From NCBI GenBank assembly GCA_900546065.1, contig URBK01000003.1, forward strand, positions 62,001 to 126,000: a stretch of 64,000 nt of DNA, written 5' to 3'. The position numbers and the translations under genes were made by a program. Below are positions 26,848-35,412 of the stretch, one piece after another. The notes beneath the pieces were generated by a model, which was not told where the DNA came from, ran no database searches, and saw only the letters and a program-made list of their open reading frames with translations. How positions within the stretch are numbered: the first letter of the stretch is position 1; each line of letters starts with the position of its first letter. This DNA is from an uncultured Alistipes sp. (GTDB taxonomy: Bacteria > Bacteroidota > Bacteroidia > Bacteroidales > Rikenellaceae).

Positions 26848-27594
26848 CTACCTGAGCAGTTCGTCAATGCTTGAGTATGGCATCTCGATACGCGGCATGC
26901 CGACCGCATAGACTCCGATCTCATAGGGCGTATAGAGGAACGTGATGCCGGTTGAGGTTACGCAGAAATTATCCGTCGGCTTGATGTTTTCGGGATAATA
27001 CCCCATCTCCGAGAGCCGTGCCGTGTCGGTATCGGCCATGCCCAGCTGCCAGCAGAGAAGACGTGTCAATGCAGCAGGCAGTTTGGCCTTCTGTTCGGGC
27101 GTGAAAAAGTCGTCCAACGTAAGTTTCTGGCCCGTTTCGAGCGAGTAGTTGAGGCCCTTGACCCAGCTCATGCCGTGGGCGCCGCCCGTAAACTGGTAAC
27201 CGGTGATTACGTATGAGAGTGTGCAGTCGAAGACCTCAATGTCGGACTTGACGAAAAGTTCATATTCGCCGTGCGAGAACTGCTCCTCGTCACAGTTGTT
27301 CTCGTCGCGGAACTTCGCCGCAGCCATATCGAACGTCTTGCGCATGGTGCGCGGCAAGGTACCCTCGATGCCGAAGAATGCCCGGCGGTTCGACTCCTCG
27401 ATCGACTTCAGCACATGGCTGCGATCGGCATTCGCTATGCGGATGTACGACATGTCGACCTTGAAGGGCTGTTTTGTGTCGAACTCCTGCTGGTAGCTCT
27501 CGAACATGAATGTGGGGGCAGGCTCACGGCCGCACGACGCAAGCACTATCGAGGCGGCGGCCAGAAGCAGAAAAATCAGGTTTCGGTGTTTCAT
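26848..27594 (-). CDS. DUF3298 domain lipoprotein
   Basis: 248 aa with a lipoprotein signal (IVLASCGRE; Cys near residue 21). Residues ~35-150 match the DUF4163-like part (VITGYQFTGGAHGM) and residues ~150-245 the DUF3298/RsiV-like part (YSLETGQKLTLDDFF, FLYTPYEIGVYAVG). Related domains occur in RsiV, the lysozyme-binding anti-sigma factor, and in many Bacteroidetes lipoproteins of unknown role. A -7 box lies 29 bp upstream. It stands alone between convergent and divergent neighbours. Confidence 0.88.
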   Translation of the reverse strand: MKHRNLIFLLLAAASIVLASCGREPAPTFMFESYQQEFDTKQPFKVDMSYIRIANADRSHVLKSIEESNRRAFFGIEGTLPRTMRKTFDMAAAKFRDENNCDEEQFSHGEYELFVKSDIEVFDCTLSYVITGYQFTGGAHGMSWVKGLNYSLETGQKLTLDDFFTPEQKAKLPAALTRLLCWQLGMADTDTARLSEMGYYPENIKPTDNFCVTSTGITFLYTPYEIGVYAVGMPRIEMPYSSIDELLR

Positions 27595-27622
27595 CTGTCA
27601 CGTTATTTGAATGTGTCAAGGG

Positions 27623-27630
27623 CAAATATA
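27623..27630 (-). promoter_or_regulatory. -7 box of the DUF3298 promoter
   Basis: The minus strand reads TATATTTG, a full match to TAnnTTTG. No good TTTG is found 19-21 bp upstream, only a T-rich stretch. Confidence 0.5.
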
Positions 27631-27790
27631 GTGAATTTTTTCCCAATAAACAGCCCCCGCAAACCAAACATACGAACAAAAAACCGAACTCGCAGCAAGG
27701 CCGATCTTTACCCCATGACGGCAGAGTGCGGCAAAGCGCTGTAAAGATAATTAAATGCGACAATACGAACAACATTACAAATAAAAACAG

Positions 27791-27798
27791 TATCTTTG
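27791..27798 (+). promoter_or_regulatory. -7 box before the oxoacid:ferredoxin oxidoreductase operon
   Basis: TATCTTTG lies 23 bp before the ferredoxin-subunit ATG. The -33 position does not carry TTTG. Confidence 0.55.
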
Positions 27799-27821
27799 TT
27801 CGGGAATTTAATCGTTAAGAT

Positions 27822-28049
27822 ATGGCTAAAATTCAGGGAACCCTTGTGATCGACACCGAACGCTGCAAAGGCTGCGGCGTGTGCATCGCCTCATGCCCGT
27901 GCGACGTGCTCGGATACTCGGACAATGTCAACGGCAAGGGTTATCGTTATGTAATGATGGCGCACCCCGATTCTTGTATCGGATGTGCCTCGTGTGGAAT
28001 TATATGTCCCGACAGTTGTATTGTGGTCTACAGGCAAAAATTCGAATAA
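27822..28049 (+). CDS. 2-oxoacid:ferredoxin oxidoreductase, 4Fe-4S delta subunit
   Basis: A 75-aa two-cluster ferredoxin-type subunit with the motifs CKGCGVCIASCP (residues 12-23) and CIGCASCGIICP (about 51-62), giving eight cysteines for two [4Fe-4S] clusters. It passes electrons from the TPP site to ferredoxin. It opens a delta-alpha-beta-gamma gene order and is 3 bp from the next gene, typical of Kor/Vor-type enzymes in Bacteroidetes. Confidence 0.93.
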   Translation: MAKIQGTLVIDTERCKGCGVCIASCPCDVLGYSDNVNGKGYRYVMMAHPDSCIGCASCGIICPDSCIVVYRQKFE

Positions 28050-28052
28050 GAT

Positions 28053-29144
28053 ATGGCAGGGAAAGAGGTTAAATTGATGAAGGGCAATGAAGTAATAGCC
28101 CATGCTGCCGTCCGTTGCGGCTGCGACGGATATTTCGGATACCCCATCACGCCCCAGTCGGAGGTGATGGAGACGCTCATGGAACTCAAACCGTGGGAGA
28201 CTACGGGTATGGTCGTATTGCAGGCCGAGTCGGAGTTGGCGTCGATCAACATGGTCTACGGCGGCGCCGCAACAGGCAAGCGCGTAATGACCTCGTCGTC
28301 GAGTCCCGGCATCAGCCTCATGAGCGAGGGAACAAGTTATCTTGCGGCGTGCGAACTGCCGTGTCTCATAGTGAACTGCCAGCGCGGCGGCCCGGGTCTG
28401 GGCACCATACAGCCCTCGCAGGGCGACTACTTCCAAGCCTGCAAGGGCGGCGCTCACGGCGACTTCCACCTCATCGTGCTGGCACCGGCATCGGTGCAGG
28501 AGATGCACGACTTCGTAGAGCTCGGGTTCCAGTTGGCATTCAAGTATCGCAATCCGGCCATGATACTGGCCGACGGCGCCATAGGTCAGATGATGGAGAA
28601 GGTGGTGCTCGCACCCCAGAAACCGCGCCGCACCGAGGCCGAGATCGAGGCCGAGTGCAACAGCTGGGCTGCCCGCGGAAAGGGAACGCGCCGCGAACGC
28701 AACATCTGCACCTCGCTGGAACTCCAATCGGAAAAGATGGAGAAAATCAACCAGCGTCTGCAAGCCAAATACGCCGCCATAGAGGCTGCCGAGGCCCGTT
28801 GGGAGGAGATCATGTGCGACGATGCCGAATACGTGATCGTAGCCTTCGGTTCGTCGGCCCGCATCTGCTCGGCCACCGTCGAGACGGCACGCGAACAGGG
28901 CATCAAGGTCGGTCTGCTGCGTCCCATCACGCTCTATCCCTTCCCCATGAAGGCCGTCGAGGCTCTGGCCGCACGCGGCGTCAAGGGGTTCCTTTCGGTG
29001 GAACTCAACGCCGGACAGATGGTCGAGGATGTACGTCTTGCCGTCGCCGGAAAAGCCCCCGTCGAGCACTATGGCCGTCAGGGTGGTATGATGTTTACGC
29101 CCGATGAAGCTCTCGAGGCGTTGAAAGAGAAATTTATAAAATAG
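28053..29144 (+). CDS. 2-oxoacid:ferredoxin oxidoreductase, alpha subunit (VorB/KorA type)
   Basis: 363 aa, the pyrimidine-binding and transketolase-C-like subunit. Visible are FGYPITPQSEVMETL (about residues 29-43), SSSSPGISLMSEGTSYL, and NCQRGGPGLGT. The C-terminal part starting near 265 (EYVIVAFGSSARICSATVE) is the transketolase C-like domain. The complex oxidatively decarboxylates 2-oxoglutarate or branched-chain 2-oxoacids to acyl-CoA. The sequence alone does not settle which; many databases name this family 3-methyl-2-oxobutanoate dehydrogenase VorB. Confidence 0.92.
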   Translation: MAGKEVKLMKGNEVIAHAAVRCGCDGYFGYPITPQSEVMETLMELKPWETTGMVVLQAESELASINMVYGGAATGKRVMTSSSSPGISLMSEGTSYLAACELPCLIVNCQRGGPGLGTIQPSQGDYFQACKGGAHGDFHLIVLAPASVQEMHDFVELGFQLAFKYRNPAMILADGAIGQMMEKVVLAPQKPRRTEAEIEAECNSWAARGKGTRRERNICTSLELQSEKMEKINQRLQAKYAAIEAAEARWEEIMCDDAEYVIVAFGSSARICSATVETAREQGIKVGLLRPITLYPFPMKAVEALAARGVKGFLSVELNAGQMVEDVRLAVAGKAPVEHYGRQGGMMFTPDEALEALKEKFIK

Positions 29145-29151
29145 ACGAATC

Positions 29152-29922
29152 ATGGCACAGGTAGAAATAAAACCCGAAAATCTGGTATATGCCAAGCCGC
29201 GCCTCATAACCGACGACGTGATGCACTACTGTCCGGGCTGCAGCCACGGCACGGTGCACAAGTTGGTCGCCGAGGTGATCGACGAGATGGGACTCGAGAA
29301 GTCGACTATAGCCGTCTCTCCCGTCGGGTGCTCGGTCTTCGCATACAAATATGTCGACGTGGATTGGGTCGAGGCTGCCCACGGACGCGCATGCGCCGTA
29401 GCTACGGCCATCAAGCGTCTGAATCCCGACCGTCTGGTATTCACCTATCAGGGTGACGGCGATCTGGCGGCCATAGGCACCGGCGAGACCATCCATGCCG
29501 CCGCCCGCGGAGAGAATATCGCCACCATCTTCATCAACAACGCCATCTACGGCATGACGGGAGGACAGATGTCCCCCACCACCCTGCTCGGCATGAAGAC
29601 GGCAACGACGCCTTACGGACGTGACGCGCATCTGAACGGCTTCCCCTACAAGATCGCCGAGATGCTCGTACACCTCGACGGCGCAACCTACATCACCCGC
29701 CAGAGCGTACACACGCCCGCCAACGTGCGCAAGTGCAAGAAGGCCATACGCAAGGCATTCGAGAACTCGCTCGCAGGAAACGGATACTCGATGGTAGAGG
29801 TCGTATCGACGTGCAGCAGCGGCTGGAAGATGTCGCCCGTCGAGGCAAACAAATGGCTGGAGGAGAACATGCTGCCCTACTATCCGCTGGGCGATATCAA
29901 ATGTTCGCAGCTCCCGCGTTAA
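29152..29922 (+). CDS. 2-oxoacid:ferredoxin oxidoreductase, TPP-binding beta subunit
   Basis: The 256-aa subunit holds thiamine pyrophosphate. The N-terminal YCPGCSHGTVHK (residues ~24-35) and the TPP/Mg motif QGDGDLAAIGTGE followed by NNAIYGMTGGQMSPTT are diagnostic. It is placed 7 bp after the alpha subunit and is of standard length for the heterotetrameric class. Confidence 0.94.
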   Translation: MAQVEIKPENLVYAKPRLITDDVMHYCPGCSHGTVHKLVAEVIDEMGLEKSTIAVSPVGCSVFAYKYVDVDWVEAAHGRACAVATAIKRLNPDRLVFTYQGDGDLAAIGTGETIHAAARGENIATIFINNAIYGMTGGQMSPTTLLGMKTATTPYGRDAHLNGFPYKIAEMLVHLDGATYITRQSVHTPANVRKCKKAIRKAFENSLAGNGYSMVEVVSTCSSGWKMSPVEANKWLEENMLPYYPLGDIKCSQLPR

Positions 29923-29952
29923 TTGTCACGTGCAAGTAAGAGTAAAGCATAT

Positions 29953-30498
29953 ATGAAAGAGACGTTGATTATAGCCGGTTTCGGCGGACAAGGCGTGCTG
30001 TCGATGGGCAAGATACTGGCCTATTCGGGAGTGATGCAGAATTACGAGGTTACGTGGATGCCGTCATACGGCCCCGAGATGCGAGGCGGCACGGCAAACG
30101 TCACCGTAATACTGTCGGATCGCCGCATATCGTCGCCCATAGCCAACGACTACGACTCGGCCATCATACTCAACCAGCAGTCGATGGACAAGTTCGAGAG
30201 CAAGGTCAAGCCCGGCGGCATACTTATATACGACACAAACGGCATCACCCATGCCCCCACACGTACCGATATTGAGATATGGGCCATAGACGCAGCTGCC
30301 GAATGCGCCCGTACGGGCCGTGCCAAGATGTTCAACACGATGATCTTGGGCGGCTACCTCAAGGTGCGCCCCATAGTGGATATGGATAACGTGATGACGG
30401 GACTCAAGAAGTCACTGCCGGAGCGTGCATGGCCTCTGCTGCCTCAGAACGAGGAGGCAATACGTCACGGCGCCGAGATCATCCGCCGCATACGCTAA
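29953..30498 (+). CDS. 2-oxoacid:ferredoxin oxidoreductase, gamma subunit
   Basis: 181 aa, the CoA-binding gamma subunit. It begins MKETLIIAGFGGQGVLSMGK, the Rossmann-like GFGGQG motif of the family, followed by TWMPSYGPEMRGGTANVTV. ATG 29953 was chosen over an upstream TTG because it places the motif at the normal distance from the start. It completes the four-subunit enzyme. The 288 bp downstream (30499-30786) hold no convincing gene, only the mgsA promoter at their end. Confidence 0.94.
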   Translation: MKETLIIAGFGGQGVLSMGKILAYSGVMQNYEVTWMPSYGPEMRGGTANVTVILSDRRISSPIANDYDSAIILNQQSMDKFESKVKPGGILIYDTNGITHAPTRTDIEIWAIDAAAECARTGRAKMFNTMILGGYLKVRPIVDMDNVMTGLKKSLPERAWPLLPQNEEAIRHGAEIIRRIR

Positions 30499-30696
30499 CA
30501 CCCCGCCACGAAGCGATAGGCATTATCCGCTGCCCGTCCAAAAGTTGTGATGCACGCCCACGCAGGAGATGGCCATCAAGACGTGAGGAGTGTAGAACGG
30601 AAGACTTAGCGCCAAGAAACGAGCGTGTGAGTGTTCATATTCGCGTATCCGTCGGCCCGCATCTGGGTGCAATGGTATTTTAATACGGCAATAGTG

Positions 30697-30725
30697 GTTG
30701 CAGTGCAATAATTTTCGTATTTTTG
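30697..30725 (+). promoter_or_regulatory. Probable mgsA promoter
   Basis: GTTG at 30697-30700, a 17-bp spacer, then TATTTTTG at 30718-30725. The -7 box is a full match; the upstream box and spacing are suboptimal. Confidence 0.5.
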
Positions 30726-30786
30726 TAGATGGTATAACAGAAAATTGGTCATTATCGGGCCTGCGCCCGCAAATTTCGAAGCAACT

Positions 30787-31260
30787 ATGAATAAAAGACT
30801 GACGGTAGCCTTGGTGGCACACGACAACATGAAACACGATCTGGCCGAATGGGTCGCGTGGAACTGGGAGAAACTGCTCTCGCATCGTTTGGTATGTACG
30901 GGTACTACGGGCCGTATCGTTGCCGAGACGCTCATGGAGCGCCGCAGCAAGGATGCCGCCAATTCGCGCTTCGACATAACCATGCTCAAATCGGGTCCCT
31001 TGGGCGGAGACCAGCAGCTGGGCGCCATGATCGCAAACGGCGACATCGATATGCTCATATTCTTCTGGGATCCCATGTCGGCACAGCCGCATGACGTCGA
31101 CGTGAAGGCTTTGCTGCGTGTAGCTACGCTCTACAACGTACCTACGGCCATCAACCGTTCGTCGGCCGACTTCCTCATCTCGTCGCCACTGATGGGACAC
31201 GAGGAGTACACCCCCGTATTGAAGGACTACACCTCATATATCGAGCGCAGCCTCAAATAG
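30787..31260 (+). CDS. mgsA: Methylglyoxal synthase
   Basis: The 157-aa enzyme converts dihydroxyacetone phosphate to methylglyoxal and phosphate, a relief valve for phosphosugar excess. The opening VALVAHDNMK, the phosphate-binding CTGTTGRI (37-44), the catalytic Asp75 in SGPLGGDQQ and the IFFWDPM segment are all present. ATG 30787 fits the family's start; the frame extends further upstream but without homology. A clear terminator follows. Confidence 0.96.
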   Translation: MNKRLTVALVAHDNMKHDLAEWVAWNWEKLLSHRLVCTGTTGRIVAETLMERRSKDAANSRFDITMLKSGPLGGDQQLGAMIANGDIDMLIFFWDPMSAQPHDVDVKALLRVATLYNVPTAINRSSADFLISSPLMGHEEYTPVLKDYTSYIERSLK

Positions 31261-31282
31261 AGGCAGACACCTCGAGCGACAT

Positions 31283-31311
31283 ATCCCCGTCCTCGCCGGA
31301 CGGGGATTTTT
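31283..31311 (+). terminator. Intrinsic terminator after mgsA
   Basis: A 10-bp stem (ATCCCCGTCC at 31283-31292 with 31298-31307) and a 5-nt loop, followed by a T5 run. Confidence 0.9.
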
Positions 31312-31385
31312 CATTTCCGTACATACACAGCCGCCAACGCATATCGACTTCATGCCGCCGAATTATCATACATGCGCGGATTTCA

Positions 31386-31417
31386 TTTGTTTTGCACACG
31401 GGAATTACTTATTTTTG
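31386..31417 (+). promoter_or_regulatory. Promoter for the G1P dehydrogenase gene
   Basis: TTTG at 31386-31389, a 20-bp spacer, then TATTTTTG at 31410-31417, 21 bp before the ATG. Full consensus. Confidence 0.85.
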
Positions 31418-31438
31418 TTATAATAAAAACACCATACG

Positions 31439-32785
31439 ATGAGTAACAGCCAGCGTGTTGCCGCCGCTCTGGCCGCGGCGACAGATACCGTAGCCATGGA
31501 GATCGGCATCGGTATTCTCGACCGCCTGCCGCACATCTTCGCGGAGGCATTTCCCAATAAAAAGGCTCTGGTCGTCGCCGACGACAATACATGGCGGGCC
31601 GCAGGCCGCGCCACATACGAATACCTCACGGCCGCAGGTATCGCATGCGACGAGCCGTATATATTCTCCGCCGACGGCCTGCATGCCGAATGGCACTATA
31701 TAGAGATGCTCGACGCACGTCTCGCGGCCACCGACGCAATAGCCGTAGCCGTAGGCTCGGGCACGATAAACGACCTTTGCAAACTCTCGTCATACCACAA
31801 CAACCGCCAATACATGTGTGTGGCCACGGCCGCCTCGGTCGACGGATACTCGGCATACGGAGCCTCGATAACATACAAGGGCATGAAGCAGACCTTCACC
31901 TGCCCCGCTCCGCGCGCCATCGTGGCCGACGTGGGAGTCATGGCCGCAGCACCCGCCGCCATGACGGCGGCAGGATATGCCGACCTTGCGGCCAAGATCC
32001 CGGCCGGTGCCGAGTGGATCATCGCCGACTTCATCGGAGTGGAGCCCATCCACAAGGTGGCATGGCATATCGTACAGGACGGATTGAAGGAGTCGCTCGC
32101 AGACCCCGAAGGCGTAGCGGCGCTCAAGCCCGAAGCCATAGAACCATTTGTCGAGGGGTTGATGTTGAGCGGTTTTGCCATGCAGGCAGCGCGTTCGAGC
32201 CGTCCGGCATCGTGCACCGACCACCTCTTCAGCCATCTATGGAACATGCGGAACCACACATATCACGGCGTAACGCCCTCGCACGGATTTCAGGTCAGCG
32301 TCGGCACGCTCTTCATGTGTGCCATGTTCGACCGCATGTATCTCACCGATTTCACGTCGCTCAACGTCGACAACTGCGTGGCCGCATGGAAGAGCCTCGA
32401 CGAGGTACGGAGCGAAGCCGAACAACTTTTCCGCGGCGAACCATTCGCCGAGATGGCCATAAAGGAGGTGACGGCAAAATACAACGACCACGACGAGGTA
32501 CGGCGACAGTTGCAATGCGTCAAGGACAATTGGCCGGAGCTCAGGTCTCGCCTGCAGTCTCAATGTTATACGTATGACCAGATGTACCGTATGCTGCATA
32601 CCGTCGGGGCACCTACGCAGCCCGAGGATGTGGGCATCTCACGCTCTCGGATGAAGGCCGATGTCCCATACATACGTCAGATACGCCGTCGCTACGGTCT
32701 GCCCGATCTTGGTCTGCGTGCCGGCCTGCTCGACACATGGGTGGACAGCGTATTCGGCCCGGGCGGCGTGTGGGAGATAAAATAA
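31439..32785 (+). CDS. sn-Glycerol-1-phosphate dehydrogenase family protein
   Basis: 448 aa of the iron-containing-ADH-like superfamily, G1P dehydrogenase (AraM/EgsA) branch. The NAD-binding VGSGTINDLCK (about residues 101-111), ASVDGYSAYGASI, and the metal-binding DHLFSHLWNM and HGVTPSHGFQV histidines are visible. These enzymes reduce DHAP to sn-glycerol-1-phosphate, the archaeal-type lipid backbone; in Bacillus AraM feeds heptaprenylglyceryl phosphate. No prenyltransferase partner is in the window. The ~60 C-terminal residues exceed the minimal family length. It is followed by a subtilase 54 bp later. Confidence 0.85.
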   Translation: MSNSQRVAAALAAATDTVAMEIGIGILDRLPHIFAEAFPNKKALVVADDNTWRAAGRATYEYLTAAGIACDEPYIFSADGLHAEWHYIEMLDARLAATDAIAVAVGSGTINDLCKLSSYHNNRQYMCVATAASVDGYSAYGASITYKGMKQTFTCPAPRAIVADVGVMAAAPAAMTAAGYADLAAKIPAGAEWIIADFIGVEPIHKVAWHIVQDGLKESLADPEGVAALKPEAIEPFVEGLMLSGFAMQAARSSRPASCTDHLFSHLWNMRNHTYHGVTPSHGFQVSVGTLFMCAMFDRMYLTDFTSLNVDNCVAAWKSLDEVRSEAEQLFRGEPFAEMAIKEVTAKYNDHDEVRRQLQCVKDNWPELRSRLQSQCYTYDQMYRMLHTVGAPTQPEDVGISRSRMKADVPYIRQIRRRYGLPDLGLRAGLLDTWVDSVFGPGGVWEIK

Positions 32786-32839
32786 CCTCTTTACCGCACA
32801 CATGACATCACAAACACAAATCCAAAACCATACTGACCA

Positions 32840-34279
32840 ATGAAAAAGATCCTGTTACTGATTCTCGCATCCGTTGCCGTGTCGCTGTATGCCAGTAGCG
32901 CGGAACCCGAAACCGAAGATTTAGTTCCATACTACAAATACCGCGTCTACCTCAAGGACAAGGGACGCCGCACGGCATCGCTCATGAAGCATCCCGAACG
33001 TTACCTCTCGGCCCGCTCCATCGAGCGTCGCGCGAAGCAGGGTCTTGCCATCGACTATACCGATCTGCCCGTAAACGCGAAATACATACGCGACGTAGCC
33101 GCTACGGGTGTCGAGGTATTGCTCCGCAGCCGATGGAACAATACGCTCGTTGTGCGTTGTGAGGACACCACAATGATGGAGGCCGTGCGCGCACTGCCAT
33201 TTGTCAAGGAGGCCGTGCAGGTGGCGCATTACGAGAAATCGCCGCTCAACATAGACAAGAACCGTCTCGACCGCCTCTCGCAGGAGCCGCACGAGCCCGA
33301 TACGTCATACTACGCGCAAGGGGTGTTTCAAATAACGTCGCTAAATGGCCTGCCGCTGCATAAGGCGGGGTTCCGTGGTGAGGGTATGTGCATAGCCGTC
33401 ATCGACGGCGGTTTCCTCAACTCCGACACCATCCCCGCGATGCAAAACACCCGTATCGTGGGAACGCACAACTTCGTGATGCCCGGCGTATCGGTCTTCG
33501 ACTGGAACAACAACCACGGGCAGGCGGTACTCTCATGTATGGGGACAAACACCCCACACGTAATGGTCGGCACGGCACCCGAAGCCGAGTATTGGCTTCT
33601 CATATCGGAGGACGGGAACTCGGAACAGCCCGTCGAGGAGGATAACTGGGCTGCCGCCATAGAGTTCGCCGACAGCGTCGGCGCCGACGTGATAAACAGC
33701 TCGCTCGGATACGGATCGTACGATGCCCCTTACGGCAAGATTCCACCATACGAATATAACGGACGCACACGTCTCGTATCGCGCACGGCATCGATGGCCG
33801 CCTCGAAAGGTATGGTCGTATGCTGCGCCGCCGGCAACTCGGGCGAGGAGATACTGAGTACTATTGCAGTTCCGGCCGATGCCGACAACATCATCACCGT
33901 AGGCTCTGTCGCCACCATATATTCGAAACAAGGAAAAAGCCGCGATGTGATGTTCTTCTCCTCGCGCGGCGGGTCGTACGACGGACGAATCAAACCTGAC
34001 GTCGTATGCGAAGGACTACAAGTCATCGGCAGCAACGGCACTCGCACATTCTCATACGGCACCTCGATCTCGTCACCCGTAATGTGCGGCATGGTGACGA
34101 GTCTGTGGCAGGCGCTGCCCGAACTGACGGCCTCGGAGATTATCGACATCGTACGCCGCAGCGGCAACCATGCCGACGCGCCAGACAATACGTGGGGATA
34201 CGGCGAGCCCGACTTCGCCAAGGCGTGGGAGATGGGCAAGACCCTCGCCGCAAAAAAGGCGGCCGCAAAAAAGGATTGA
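32840..34279 (+). CDS. Exported S8 subtilase-family serine peptidase
   Basis: 479 aa with a signal peptide (about 1-20). A propeptide-like region (25-150) includes ARSIERRAKQGL, as in Bacteroidetes S8 proteins. The catalytic domain shows Asp189 in AVIDGGF, His226 in NNNHGQAV, an oxyanion Asn in CCAAGNSGEE and Ser409 in GTSISSPVMCG. The C terminus is a short Ala/Lys-rich tail (AAKKAAAKKD) with no sorting domain. It is likely periplasmic or outer-membrane associated. It is possibly co-transcribed with the G1P dehydrogenase; no functional link is apparent. Confidence 0.93.
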   Translation: MKKILLLILASVAVSLYASSAEPETEDLVPYYKYRVYLKDKGRRTASLMKHPERYLSARSIERRAKQGLAIDYTDLPVNAKYIRDVAATGVEVLLRSRWNNTLVVRCEDTTMMEAVRALPFVKEAVQVAHYEKSPLNIDKNRLDRLSQEPHEPDTSYYAQGVFQITSLNGLPLHKAGFRGEGMCIAVIDGGFLNSDTIPAMQNTRIVGTHNFVMPGVSVFDWNNNHGQAVLSCMGTNTPHVMVGTAPEAEYWLLISEDGNSEQPVEEDNWAAAIEFADSVGADVINSSLGYGSYDAPYGKIPPYEYNGRTRLVSRTASMAASKGMVVCCAAGNSGEEILSTIAVPADADNIITVGSVATIYSKQGKSRDVMFFSSRGGSYDGRIKPDVVCEGLQVIGSNGTRTFSYGTSISSPVMCGMVTSLWQALPELTASEIIDIVRRSGNHADAPDNTWGYGEPDFAKAWEMGKTLAAKKAAAKKD

Positions 34280-34299
34280 TGCACCGACCATAAACAGAT

Positions 34300-34332
34300 A
34301 CGTCCCGACCTCCAACACAGAAGTCGGGACGT
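34300..34332. terminator. Terminator between the subtilase and fmt genes
   Basis: A 10-bp stem (ACGTCCCGAC at 34300-34309 with 34323-34332), followed by a T-rich tail on the plus strand and positioned between convergent genes. Confidence 0.8.
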
Positions 34333-34356
34333 TTTATATGTCCGCCTTATCACTTA

Positions 34357-35331
34357 CTACTCGCAGTGATACGAATCCAGATCCTTCAGTCCGAGCAGCA
34401 GGTCATGGTTACTCATGCGGCGCTTGCCAGCCATCTGCATAGAAAGGATATGCACCACACCGTCAGCACACGTCACGGCGATACTCTCGCGACCGTCACA
34501 GATGATGCGGCCCGTCTCGCCAACATTGTCTTCAGGCTCGAAACGTACCTCGAATACCTTGGCCGAGGTCTGCTCCTGCGTCCCATCGTGCATACGGCTC
34601 AAAGCCATCCACGCAGCGGGATATGGTGAAAGTCCGCGTACGAAGTCGACGATACGCCGTCCCGTCCACTGCCAGCAGATACGGCAATCATCCTTGAAGA
34701 TCTTGGGTGCGGGGCGCAGCGTCGTCTCGTCGATATCGGCCTGCTCGATGGGCTTATAATCGCCCGAAGCGATCTTGTCCACAGTCTCGGTAACGAGGCG
34801 GCACCCCTCGTGCATCAATTTGTCGTACATAGTACCCACAGTATCGTCCTCCCCTATCGGCATCTCCGTCTGTGCGATTATCGCTCCCTTGTCTATTTCG
34901 TGATTCAGCAGGAAGGTCGTCACGCCCGTACGGGTCTCGCCGTTGATTATGGCCCAGTTTATCGGAGCTGCACCGCGATACTGGGGCAGCAGCGAGGCGT
35001 GCAGGTTGAACGTCCCGTAACGCGGCATGGCCCATATCACCTCCGGCAGCATGCGGAAAGCTATCACAATACCCAGATCGGGCTTTAAGTCACGCATCGC
35101 CTCGACAAACTCCGGCGCCTTGAGCCGTTCGGGCTGCAGCACGGGCAAACCCAACTCGCGCGCGGCGACCTTGACGTCGCTCTCGTGCAGTTTCTGTCCG
35201 CGTCCGGCGGGTTTGTCGGGAGCCGTAACTACGGCCACAACATTATATCCCTCCTCTACGAGCCGCCGCAGCGACGGCACCGCAAACTCGGGCGTTCCCA
35301 TGAATACTATGCGCAGTTGCTTTCCTGTCAT
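34357..35331 (-). CDS. fmt: Methionyl-tRNA formyltransferase
   Basis: 324 aa. It formylates initiator Met-tRNA using 10-formyl-THF. The N-terminal RIVFMGTPEFAVPSL opening, TAPDKPAGRGQ, and the catalytic HASLLPQYRGAAPINWAI segment containing the family's Asn/His/Asp set are present, and a C-terminal OB-like domain follows near residue 210. ATG 35331 puts the Rossmann strand at the usual distance; an upstream extension to 35391 has no family support. It is the last gene of the minus-strand run that begins at 37741. Confidence 0.96.
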   Translation of the reverse strand: MTGKQLRIVFMGTPEFAVPSLRRLVEEGYNVVAVVTAPDKPAGRGQKLHESDVKVAARELGLPVLQPERLKAPEFVEAMRDLKPDLGIVIAFRMLPEVIWAMPRYGTFNLHASLLPQYRGAAPINWAIINGETRTGVTTFLLNHEIDKGAIIAQTEMPIGEDDTVGTMYDKLMHEGCRLVTETVDKIASGDYKPIEQADIDETTLRPAPKIFKDDCRICWQWTGRRIVDFVRGLSPYPAAWMALSRMHDGTQEQTSAKVFEVRFEPEDNVGETGRIICDGRESIAVTCADGVVHILSMQMAGKRRMSNHDLLLGLKDLDSYHCE

Positions 35332-35412
35332 GATATTATATTGATATAGATAGTTGAAACGATATTTTTCGAGATCTCGTATATGGCCCACAAGCGCCTC
35401 ATAGCGTCATCT

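Noticed and set aside
30523..31200. A minus-strand frame opposite mgsA running into its upstream spacer
   Set aside because: The end of the product looks faintly membrane-like, but most of it is antisense to mgsA and nothing matches a family.
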